Shown piece after piece: positions 16,345-22,873 of a stretch of 64,000 nucleotides of DNA; positions within the stretch are counted from its first letter, which is position 1, and each line of letters opens with the position of its first letter. Where the stretch lies: NCBI GenBank assembly GCA_963785255.1, contig CAWAUR010000003.1, forward strand, positions 1 through 64,000. The letters are read 5' to 3'. The notes below the pieces were generated by a model. That model searched no databases, was not told the origin of the DNA, and was given only the letters and a program-made list of their open reading frames with translations. The position numbers were made by a program, and so were the translations under genes. This DNA comes from Bog-159 sp963785255 (GTDB lineage Bacteria; Acidobacteriota; Terriglobia; Bryobacterales; Bryobacteraceae).

Positions 16345-17121
16345 TCATGCTTTCTCCTCCGCCTCGCGCTTTCGGGCGGCTTCTTGAGGGTTGGTTATTA
16401 TGTCGTCCCACTTCTGGTCAGGCGAGGCCTCGGCGTCATAGTTGTCGTGCCAGTTCCACCACTTGTACGGCGGGGTCTGGGGGTAACCCTCCGGCGAATC
16501 CTCCCAAGTTTCCTGGCGGCCGAGCGGCGTGATGTCCAGGTAGCTCCAGGTGGTCCCTATCGCTTCGTCGCCGCGGCTGTTGATGAAGTATGTGCGGAAC
16601 ACCCGCTCGCCGTCGCGGAAGAACACGTTGTGGCCGTGCCATTCATCGACGCCGAAGTCCGTGTCGAAGCTGTCGGTGATGGTGTACCACGGCATCTTCC
16701 AGCCCATTCGCGCCTTCAGGCGCGCGATATCCGCCTGGGACGCGGGTGAGGCCCAGGCCAGCGTGGTGTCGCGAGCGTTCAGATGGGACAGGTGGGAGAC
16801 CTGATCGGCGCCCAGCGAGCAGCCGCGGCAGGCGTGCTCCGGCCAGCCGAACACTCCGGGCTCGAAGAAGGCGCGATAGACGATCAACTGACGGCGGCCC
16901 TCGAACAAATCGAGCAGGCTTACCTTGCCCTTGGGTCCGTCGAACGCGTACTTCTTGTCCACGGCCAGCCAGGGCATCCGCCGGCGTTCGGCGGCCAGCG
17001 CGTCACGCGAGCGGGTCAAAGCCTTCTCCTTCACCAGGAGCTGCTGGCGCGCAGCCTCCCACTCCTGCTGCGATACGATCGGGGGTGTGTTCATCGCCTG
17101 ATGTCCTTTGCTTGTTGCCAT
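16345..17121 (-). CDS. DUF899 thioredoxin-like protein (copy 2)
   Basis: 258 aa. It shares with its neighbour VKEKALTRSRDALAAERRRM, SLLDLFEGRRQLIVYRAFF, CRGCSLGADQVSHLSHLNAR, MGWKMPWYTITDSFDTDFGV and the closing LDITPLGRQETWEDSPEGYP. This copy is closer to the mainstream family (HGHNVFFRDGERVFRTYF). AAGGAG sits eight bases before ATG 17121; ATG 17094 is a second possibility. It overlaps the small Cys protein upstream by 31 bases. Confidence 0.87.
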   Translation of the reverse strand: MATSKGHQAMNTPPIVSQQEWEAARQQLLVKEKALTRSRDALAAERRRMPWLAVDKKYAFDGPKGKVSLLDLFEGRRQLIVYRAFFEPGVFGWPEHACRGCSLGADQVSHLSHLNARDTTLAWASPASQADIARLKARMGWKMPWYTITDSFDTDFGVDEWHGHNVFFRDGERVFRTYFINSRGDEAIGTTWSYLDITPLGRQETWEDSPEGYPQTPPYKWWNWHDNYDAEASPDQKWDDIITNPQEAARKREAEEKA

Positions 17122-17270
17122 CTTATTTCTCCTTTTCTTTCTGAAACAGCCCGGGACGATTCGCTCTGGAAAAATTTTCTGAACTTGCCGATGCACACCG
17201 CCAGAATTCCTCCCGTGGATCCGGCTCCGGCGACCATGAACGCTGTGCTTGCGATGCATGCTGGGCACAT
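17091..17270 (-). CDS. Small membrane protein with N-terminal CPAC (59 aa)
   Basis: GAGGAGGGA is followed closely by ATG, giving MCPACIASTAFMVAGAGSTG then GILAVCIGKF and a basic tail. One transmembrane helix with a CxxC at its very start and a GSTGG turn. Similar short proteins (MCPxCxATAAL...STGGL) occur next to DUF899, SRPBCC and DoxX genes in many bacteria; the function is unknown. The C-terminal 10 codons overlap the start of the DUF899 gene, suggesting translational coupling. Confidence 0.7.
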   Translation of the reverse strand: MCPACIASTAFMVAGAGSTGGILAVCIGKFRKFFQSESSRAVSERKGEIRWQQAKDIRR

Positions 17271-17326
17271 ATGTTCCCTCCTCTGAAAGTCTATTCGACT
17301 TTGTACTGCAATCGGCGTTCCTTCGG

Positions 17327-17743
17327 TCACTGTTTACTTTTATGTACTTTCGCGCGAGTACCCGCAGCCGCTTTGCTCTTCAATCTGCTCCGATTGTAAT
17401 CAATGGCGGCGCGCACGAGAGTTTTTAGAGCGCGCGCATTAATCTTATCCCCCTCGAAAAGATCGATCGCGCGCCACGCGTTGCCTCCGAGGCCCGCGTT
17501 AAAGAGCTTGTCGGGATCCGGGAGGCTCGCCCCGTGGGAAAAGGTAAGCTTTACCTTATCTTTGTGGGCGTTGCCGACCGCGATGATTCCGTCGCGAGAC
17601 CACACGGGGCTTCCCATCCACTTCCATTCCTCGATGATCTCCCGGTCGGCCTCCAGGATGCTCTTGCGGATGCCGGCGAGCGTTTTGCCGCGCCAGTCTG
17701 TGAGTCCTGCGATTAGTTCGTCAATACGTTCCGATGGATTCAT
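17327..17743 (-). CDS. DUF1801 / YdhG-like protein
   Basis: 138 aa, soluble. MNPSERIDELIAGLTDWRGK, IRKSILEADREIIEEWKW, GSPVWSRDGIIAVGNAHKDK, VKLTFSHGASLPDP and WRAIDLFEGDKI match the YdhG/DUF1801 fold, which is small, alpha/beta and of unknown function (frataxin-like). The C-terminus is a Lys-rich tail. It overlaps the small membrane gene upstream by 23 bases. Confidence 0.85.
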   Translation of the reverse strand: MNPSERIDELIAGLTDWRGKTLAGIRKSILEADREIIEEWKWMGSPVWSRDGIIAVGNAHKDKVKLTFSHGASLPDPDKLFNAGLGGNAWRAIDLFEGDKINARALKTLVRAAIDYNRSRLKSKAAAGTRAKVHKSKQ

Positions 17744-17981
17744 TGGATCTTACCTCCAATTCTTGTCTCGTTTTCATACGAGCAGTTATAAGCCTTCTAA
17801 GGACGTGGCCTTTCCACATCCAAAGTCCCGAAAGCAGCATTACAGGAATGACGACAAACCGAACACGGCCGGCGTACTTTGGAAGTTCTTCAAACGGACT
17901 ATAAATGTAACCGAGGATCGGAATGCTAAACACGATGTGAATCCAGCGGAGAATCGAACGATCGGTAGAAGCTTTCATCAT
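17721..17981 (-). CDS. Small two-TM membrane protein (86 aa)
   Basis: Two hydrophobic helices, ILRWIHIVFSIPILGYIYSP and RFVVIPVMLLSGLWMW, are joined by a short loop EELPKYAGRV. The layout (RWxHxxFSIPILGYIY...LSGLWMW) resembles small membrane proteins found beside SRPBCC and DUF1801 genes; the function is unknown. It is 16 bases downstream of the SRPBCC gene and overlaps DUF1801, so it is operonic. Confidence 0.7.
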   Translation of the reverse strand: MMKASTDRSILRWIHIVFSIPILGYIYSPFEELPKYAGRVRFVVIPVMLLSGLWMWKGHVLRRLITARMKTRQELEVRSNESIGTY

Positions 17982-17997
17982 TTGATCTATCCTCCAT

Positions 17998-18570
17998 TCA
18001 TGACTCTTGCGCCGCCTGAGGCGGCTTGTTGGGCGTTTCCATACCGAACAGCTTGGCGTACCCGGCGTGCAATCGCTGCCAGCCGCCGAACTTTATGGCC
18101 TCGGAACCGACCATGCGGCCGATGGGAGTTCCGCTGAGCAGGCGATCCAGAACATCGAAACAAATGTGCCACCCGGCGGCGCCCATTGCGATGAAGCGGC
18201 GGCCGATGTTGGTCCACAGCGTCAGGCGCGTGCCGCCGCCAAAGGCTTCGAGTTCCCACCGCATATCGTGGTCACCCCAGTTGTACTCAAGCAGCTCGGG
18301 AGCTTCGGCTCGCGTCACTGTTGTTTCGGTAACGTGCAGCGCGGGCGCTCCCACCGTGGTGAGTTTCACCGTGGTTCCCACTGTACCCAGGCTCCCATCG
18401 GCTTCAAAGGGCGCCCACTCGCGCAGATGTGCCGGATCGGTAAGCGCCTGCCAGACTTTTTCCGGCGAGTGGCGTAGTTCTCTGACCAGAACGAGCGTCC
18501 ACTTCTCTCCGTCCTTCCGTATCTGCGCCCCGCTGGCCGGACCGGGTGTGTACTGCTCGCGACCGGTCAT
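17998..18570 (-). CDS. SRPBCC / AHSA1-type ligand-binding protein
   Basis: 190 aa. LVLVRELRHSPEKVWQALTD, PAHLREWAPFEADGSLGTVG, LEYNWGDHDMRWELEAFGGG, TRLTLWTNIGRRF and a C-terminal helix LHAGYAKLFG are typical of the START-like AHSA1 family. The extended C-terminus (GWHICFDVLDRLLSG) forms the lid helix. In this neighbourhood such proteins often go with ArsR regulators. A second, gutted copy of its C-terminus follows the ArsR gene at 19814-19921. Confidence 0.87.
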   Translation of the reverse strand: MTGREQYTPGPASGAQIRKDGEKWTLVLVRELRHSPEKVWQALTDPAHLREWAPFEADGSLGTVGTTVKLTTVGAPALHVTETTVTRAEAPELLEYNWGDHDMRWELEAFGGGTRLTLWTNIGRRFIAMGAAGWHICFDVLDRLLSGTPIGRMVGSEAIKFGGWQRLHAGYAKLFGMETPNKPPQAAQES

Positions 18571-18822
18571 CCTCTTTTCCTCGTCTTCTGTGCCATGAAC
18601 ATATCACTAAAAATATACCTTGAGCCGGGTGTGGGCGACGCGGCCTTTCGTTTATGTATCAACGCCAGGGCAGGTACGGCGGGACGGCGAGTCACCAACG
18701 GTCCCGATTAAGGCAGCGGAGTGGCGGCAAGACGCCACCGCTCCGCGCTAGCCGATCATTGCTTCAACGTTCCAGCCCGTCCACGGCCAGTGCATCCCGC
18801 AATGGACCAGCGAAACCCGCCC

Positions 18823-19215
18823 TTACCAGCGTGCCAGTTGGGTGAGCTGAATCAGGTTGCCGCAGGTGTCCTTCAGCATCGCAATGGTCGAGCCGGTCAC
18901 CTCGGTGGGCGGCATCGTGAACTCGGCGCCCCGCGCCTTGATCCGTTCGTAGTCGCCCTTGACGTCGTCGGTGAAGAACATGACCGCCGGCTGGCCCTGT
19001 TGAAAGATCGCCTGCTGATACGCTTGGGCAGCGGGGTTGTTGTTCAGCGCCAACTGCAGCTCAGTGCCGTCCGGCTCCTCGGCCGGGGCCACGGTCAGCC
19101 AGCGGTATGGTCCCTGACTGAAATCGGTCTTCTTGGCAAAGCCCAGTACCTCCGTATAAAAACGCAAGGCCTTGTCCTGGTCGTCCACGTATATGCTGGT
19201 CACTTTGATTTTCAT
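18823..19215 (-). CDS. VOC family (glyoxalase-like) protein
   Basis: 130 aa. MKIKVTSIYVDDQDKALRFY, TEVLGFAKKTD, the GTELQLAL strand and DTCGNLIQLTQL give the paired beta-alpha-beta-beta-beta repeats of vicinal-oxygen-chelate proteins. Metal-ligand positions are partly kept (Glu in TELQL); the closing glutamine stands where many members have a glutamate. Probably a resistance or ring-handling protein with unknown substrate. CGTTTCTCC on the plus strand shows a GGAGAAACG ribosome site. Confidence 0.87.
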   Translation of the reverse strand: MKIKVTSIYVDDQDKALRFYTEVLGFAKKTDFSQGPYRWLTVAPAEEPDGTELQLALNNNPAAQAYQQAIFQQGQPAVMFFTDDVKGDYERIKARGAEFTMPPTEVTGSTIAMLKDTCGNLIQLTQLARW

Positions 19216-19302
19216 TTCGTTTCTCCTTTATTACGTTCGCGGTTTGGGCCGCGTCATTCCTGAAACCCTCGGACTGCCGTGTGTGCGAAACCGAGCCATC
19301 GG

Positions 19303-19794
19303 TTAGTGCATGTGTGTCAACCTGTACCAGACCGGAGCAAAACCGACGAGGACCAGCGCGCCGAGAACCGCCAGTCCTTTCAGTAGGCGGAAGGCGCCGA
19401 TCGACGCGGGCGCAACCGGCCTCACAAACAACCGTCCATATGCGATGAACACGGCGACCCCTCCCAGCACCACATTGATGAGCACAAAGTTGTACTCGCC
19501 CCTCACAATGTGAAAGACAGCCGCGAGGATCATGACCAGCGTCAGGCCTATGGCGGCAAACGGCGTGAGCTTCGGTCTTACTCCGGTGAGCGCGGGCACG
19601 ATCAGGGCGACGCCCCCCAGAAACTCACATACCCCGATGAAGATGATCAGGCCCTGCGGCACTGCGGAAAGCCAGGGCACTTCATGGAGCGCCTGATTCC
19701 ACAGGGCCGGCTTGTACCATATGATCTTGCCGAAACCGGTGATGCTGAAGAAGATTCCCCACAATATTTGCGCGGCCCAAAGTGCAGTCTTCAT
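19303..19794 (-). CDS. DoxX-like membrane protein
   Basis: 163 aa with four or five hydrophobic helices. WGIFFSITGFGKIIWYKPAL near the N-terminus and LIIFIGVCEFLGGVALIVPA followed by PKLTPFAAIGLTLVMILAA are the DoxX signature, including the G-K and E-F-L-G-G elements. DoxX proteins sit in the inner membrane and are linked to oxidative stress. It is downstream of the ArsR gene, perhaps in its regulon. Confidence 0.87.
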   Translation of the reverse strand: MKTALWAAQILWGIFFSITGFGKIIWYKPALWNQALHEVPWLSAVPQGLIIFIGVCEFLGGVALIVPALTGVRPKLTPFAAIGLTLVMILAAVFHIVRGEYNFVLINVVLGGVAVFIAYGRLFVRPVAPASIGAFRLLKGLAVLGALVLVGFAPVWYRLTHMH

Positions 19795-19813
19795 GTTTAC
19801 GATTCCCCTTGAT

Positions 19814-19921
19814 TTACGAATTCAGAGCCGCCTGCGGCGGCCAGTTGAGCGTTTCTATACCAAACTGCCGGGCGTATTCCGAGTTGAGCCGAGCGAAACC
19901 GAACTTCATCGAATCGGTCAT
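19814..19921 (-). pseudogene. Gutted SRPBCC gene behind the ArsR regulator
   Basis: A 35-codon frame starts with ATG overlapping the arsR-family stop (ATGA) and reads MTDSMKFGFARLNSEYARQF then GIETLNWPPQAALNS. The end matches the C-terminus of the SRPBCC protein at 17998 (LHAGYAKLFGMETPNKPPQA). The start codon and the C-terminal helix are kept while the central 130 or so residues are missing, so an internal deletion removed the ligand-binding core. It may still be translated as a short peptide. Confidence 0.6.
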
Positions 19922-20259
19922 CTTTTCCTTGTCTTCCTTTTGGTTGGTGTTGCCTGCTCCATGCGGTCGAGATGGCGTTCGAGAGCATCTACGTGCGCGG
20001 ACCAGAACCGGCGGAACGGAGCCAGCCAGGCATCCACCTCCTGAAATGGCTCAGGTTTCAGCCGGTAGAGACGGCGCTGTGCGTCCACCGTGGCCTCCAC
20101 GAAACCGGCGTCGCGCAGCACGCGCAGGTGCTTTGACACGGCCGGCTGCGGCATACGAAGTTGACGCTCGATCTCTCCCACCGACTGTTGGGACGAGACC
20201 AGCAGGCTCAATATGGCGCGGCGGTTGGGCTCCGCAATGACTTCGAACACCGATTCCAC
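19918..20259 (-). CDS. ArsR-family HTH repressor
   Basis: 113 aa. ESVFEVIAEPNRRAILSLLV, VGEIERQLRMPQPAVSKHLR, VLRDAGFVEATVDAQRRLYR and a C-terminal helix AWLAPFRRFWSAHVDALERH are the ArsR subgroup that usually drives SRPBCC/AHSA1 genes. No metal-binding cysteines are present. The start is a GTG at 20259, directly at the conserved beginning; the frame is open further upstream but with no family similarity. The stop overlaps the SRPBCC remnant. Confidence 0.88.
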   Translation of the reverse strand: MESVFEVIAEPNRRAILSLLVSSQQSVGEIERQLRMPQPAVSKHLRVLRDAGFVEATVDAQRRLYRLKPEPFQEVDAWLAPFRRFWSAHVDALERHLDRMEQATPTKRKTRKR

Positions 20260-20278
20260 GCTCTTAATATACGTCACA

Positions 20279-20290
20279 ACGCATATGCGT
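20279..20290. promoter_or_regulatory. Candidate ArsR operator
   Basis: The perfect 12-base palindrome ACGCATATGCGT lies 20 bases before the GTG start of the ArsR gene. Position fits autoregulation; binding is unproven. Confidence 0.35.
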
Positions 20291-20313
20291 GTCAAGGCAT
20301 ATTTTAAAAAAAA

Positions 20314-20347
20314 GTAGGGCAGGCCATCGTTTTTGGTGGCCTGCCGG
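20314..20347. repeat. R2-type palindrome (short copy)
   Basis: GTAGGGCAGGCCATCG and GGTGGCCTGCC form a hairpin around TTTTT. It is a short member of the R2 family seen at 32.9, 47.2, 51.9 and 52.0 kb, each with ATCGTTTTT-like loops. Confidence 0.6.
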
Positions 20348-20396
20348 TTGCCGTGAGCGTCTTTCCCAGAGAGCTCTATCGTCTGTAACTCATTCG

Positions 20397-21047
20397 TTAG
20401 TGTCCGTCGCGCCGCCACAACAGAAAACCGAACCTTGCAAACAAAAGAAACGCGATCGGGCTCAGCCATGCCAGGCTGCCGGACCACAATCCGAGAAAAA
20501 ACGATCGCGAATACACGTCCGTCTCCTCGTACTCCAATCCATAGTGCGACTGCGAGTAATTGCGGTTTTGCGCTGCGATCCGGATACGCGGATCGCGCGG
20601 CGCCAGACAATTCACTTGATAGGCCGCGATCCGGCTTTGGTGACGATTTTCGAGGGTGAGTTTCCGGTGGCGGCCGCCCGGCGGCAGATCGGCTTCGAAT
20701 TCGAGCTGGATCTGGCCCAGTCCCTCCTTCATCTCGTCCACCGCGGGGAACCGCATCGATAGCAACCGGGGTGTCAGGCGATGGCCGTCGATCGAGAGAG
20801 ACAAATCCCGGAGAACGCGTGCGGCGTAAGCGCGCTGCTCCGCCTCAGAGATGACTCCGTCTGCGTCGGTGTCGATATCCGGGATCAGTAGCGGAAAAAC
20901 AATCACACCGGGCGTCAGAGTTATCTGCGCCTCGATCCGGCTTTTCTCGACCGAGATGAGCGTGCCCTGCAGATATTCGTCGAGCCGGTGCGCCCATGCC
21001 GGCGCTCCGGCCAGAATCAATAACGCAGCGGAAATCTTAAGTGTCAT
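20397..21047 (-). CDS. Membrane-anchored secreted protein with EF-hand-like loop
   Basis: 216 aa. Residues 1-19 are a signal peptide (ALLILAGAPAWA), then HRLDEYLQGTLISVEKSRIE, a start reminiscent of exported HupE-associated proteins. DTDADGVISEAE at about residues 59-70 is a canonical calcium EF-hand loop. A beta-rich domain follows and a C-terminal helix (LAWLSPIAFLLFARFGFLLW) anchors it. ATG overlaps the stop of the DUF3500 gene (ATGA), so the two are co-expressed. Function unknown. Confidence 0.75.
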   Translation of the reverse strand: MTLKISAALLILAGAPAWAHRLDEYLQGTLISVEKSRIEAQITLTPGVIVFPLLIPDIDTDADGVISEAEQRAYAARVLRDLSLSIDGHRLTPRLLSMRFPAVDEMKEGLGQIQLEFEADLPPGGRHRKLTLENRHQSRIAAYQVNCLAPRDPRIRIAAQNRNYSQSHYGLEYEETDVYSRSFFLGLWSGSLAWLSPIAFLLFARFGFLLWRRDGH

Positions 21048-22084
21048 TTCACGACGAACTTCCGGCCGTAGTCGTTCGTGGGATCGCGGTACATGGTGTG
21101 CACATGCAGCGCGGGATCGCCACCCAATTGTTGAGGGGCGTACTCAATCACCAGATGCGGCCCCTGAATCCGGTAGTAGGCCGTAATGTTGCTTCCCGGA
21201 GCGGCGGTCACTGGGCCGCTCCATGCAAACCAGGTGTCGTTAATGTCCGCTTTCAACTCTGCCATACGGGCCGCCGCTGCGCTTTCGTGGACGATATCCG
21301 CCCATTCCGAAATGACGTCGAGCAGCATGGCCTTTTGCTTCTCATTCATGTTCGAGGCTTTGAGGCCCTCGGGCTCTATGGTCTTGCCGTCCTGCCCGGG
21401 CCCGAGCACCAGATCCGCCAGATGGTAGCTCAGAATGGCTTGTTTCCGCTGGTTCTGGTCCAAGGCATTGAGCAGCGCCAGCGCTTTGTCGCTCTCCTGG
21501 CCGAGCGGCCGCACCGTCTTTCCATTACTGGTGTATAGTGCCGGTTGCGCGCCTGTCAGAGTCGGTGTCAGAACGCCATGTTCCCCGGCGATCGTGATAT
21601 TGAGGGCCAGATGGTGCCCACCAAACTGCAACATCCACGGGTTCTTTTCGGAGGGCGTTCCGAGGATGGAGATGTAATAGAGATCTTTGCCGAACATTTG
21701 GTTGCCGCCGCGCCCCCGGCCAGGCGGCGGTCCGTTGCCCTCGTTCGCCTTGAGAATCTCGTCGCCCTCCATAATCTGCCGAACCTTCTCAAAGCCCCGC
21801 GGGCTGAGCGCAGACGAAACTAGAGCCATCGCGGCGGAACGCTGCGCAGCATTCATGTCTTTCAGGCTGACGCCGCCTCGCGGCACGAATCCGGTCGGGA
21901 AATTTGACCAGCGTTTGCGCTGTTCGGCGTCGTCGAAGGCGAACAAGACGGTCCGCTTCTGCTGGGCATCGAGCGTCTTCAGGAAGGCATTTGCGGCGCT
22001 CACGATCCGGGACGTCGCGGTTTGGGCAGCGGAAAGCGAAGAAAGAATCAACGCGGACGCCCATAAGGCGTGGACTGCTTTCAT
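21044..22084 (-). CDS. DUF3500 secreted protein
   Basis: 346 aa. AGGAG lies eight bases before ATG 22084; the GTG at 22093 is too close to that site. Signal peptide ALILSSLSAAQTA. Family text: SAANAFLKTLDAQQKRTVLF, WSNFPTGFVPRGGVSLKDMN, YYISILGTPSEKNPWMLQFG, GHHLALNITIAGEHGVLTPT, HVHTMYRDPTNDYG. DUF3500 proteins are exported, of unknown activity, and common in Acidobacteriota and Planctomycetota. It forms an operon with the EF-hand protein downstream. Confidence 0.87.
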   Translation of the reverse strand: MKAVHALWASALILSSLSAAQTATSRIVSAANAFLKTLDAQQKRTVLFAFDDAEQRKRWSNFPTGFVPRGGVSLKDMNAAQRSAAMALVSSALSPRGFEKVRQIMEGDEILKANEGNGPPPGRGRGGNQMFGKDLYYISILGTPSEKNPWMLQFGGHHLALNITIAGEHGVLTPTLTGAQPALYTSNGKTVRPLGQESDKALALLNALDQNQRKQAILSYHLADLVLGPGQDGKTIEPEGLKASNMNEKQKAMLLDVISEWADIVHESAAAARMAELKADINDTWFAWSGPVTAAPGSNITAYYRIQGPHLVIEYAPQQLGGDPALHVHTMYRDPTNDYGRKFVVK

Positions 22085-22485
22085 GAAATTCACTCCTGTA
22101 CCGGCCCGATGTCGGCCGGGCGGTTTTTGCTGTTCAAGAATCCTCTGAATACTCTATTAAGACGCATAGCGGGATTACACTTGTTACGTTAAGAATTGTT
22201 AGAGAGCGGCACGACGGCGGCCCATTCGGCGGCACTTCACGTGGCCGGATGTAGATAGAGTGCGCCACTGAGACGAGCGGTGGGGCGCTGGCTTCGCTTG
22301 CCGAGCCAGGGATTTTCCCGGCGGGTTGGTGACGCATGGGTGCGCGACACAACGTGGGCATTTTCGCGCAAAGTAGCCTGAGCCGGCAGATGCAGCAACC
22401 CCGGTTTTATCTGCGTTCATTAACGCGGATAAGACGCCATGCTGGATTTGACTTATTTGGCGCACGCCCGCAAGTCCCGTTCTCC
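22085..22485. other. Intergenic region between DUF3500 and padR
   Basis: About 400 bases between divergent genes. I see no credible ORF, tRNA or hairpin family member here. A Gly/Pro-codon-rich stretch at about 22280-22400 may be old coding debris. The promoter of padR begins at 22486. Confidence 0.5.
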
Positions 22486-22515
22486 TTGACATTCTAGGAG
22501 AGTGTCTCCTAGAAT
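22486..22515 (+). promoter_or_regulatory. padR promoter overlapped by its operator
   Basis: TTGACA at 22486-22491 and TAGAAT at 22510-22515 have an 18-base spacer. Occupying the whole spacer is the perfect inverted repeat ATTCTAGGAGA-GTG-TCTCCTAGAAT (22491-22515). A dyad across the core promoter, 16 bases before the padR start, is the arrangement expected for an autorepressing PadR protein. Confidence 0.75.
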
Positions 22516-22530
22516 GACTAGAGGAACAAT

Positions 22531-22872
22531 ATGGGCAAACAGGTCGACCTTTTGCAAGGCACGCTGGACATGCTGATCCTGAAAGCGGTCTCGCTGGGGC
22601 CGCTGCACGGCTACGGCATCCTGCTGCGCATCCAGCAAATCTCCAAGGATGCGCTGCAGATCCCGCAAGGATCCCTCTATCCGGCGTTGTACCGGTTGGA
22701 GCGCCGCGGTTGGATCGCGGCCCAGTGGGGCGAAAGCGAAAACAAGCGGAAGGCCAAATATTACCGTCTGACGGCGGCGGGGCGCAAACAGTTGAAATCC
22801 GAGCGCCACGAATGGAAACGTCTGGCGGCGGCCATCGGCGACGTGCTGGCCGCGGAGCCCGAGGAGGCCTGA
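22531..22872 (+). CDS. PadR-family transcriptional repressor
   Basis: 113 aa. MGKQVDLLQGTLDMLILKAV, LGPLHGYGILLRIQ, QIPQGSLYPALYRLERRGWI and KYYRLTAAGRKQLKSE are the acidobacterial PadR type (winged helix then dimerisation helix). It is followed one base later by an ADOP permease, the standard pairing in this phylum, so it likely represses that permease and itself through the dyad at 22491-22515. Confidence 0.95.
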   Translation: MGKQVDLLQGTLDMLILKAVSLGPLHGYGILLRIQQISKDALQIPQGSLYPALYRLERRGWIAAQWGESENKRKAKYYRLTAAGRKQLKSERHEWKRLAAAIGDVLAAEPEEA

Positions 22873-22873
22873 G

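Noticed and set aside
17987..18477. Additional frames over the SRPBCC gene on both strands
   Set aside because: They are shadows of the SRPBCC coding sequence, which has a clear family match.
22134..22361. 75-codon frame between DUF3500 and padR
   Set aside because: No ribosome site, proline/serine-rich random composition, no family pattern.
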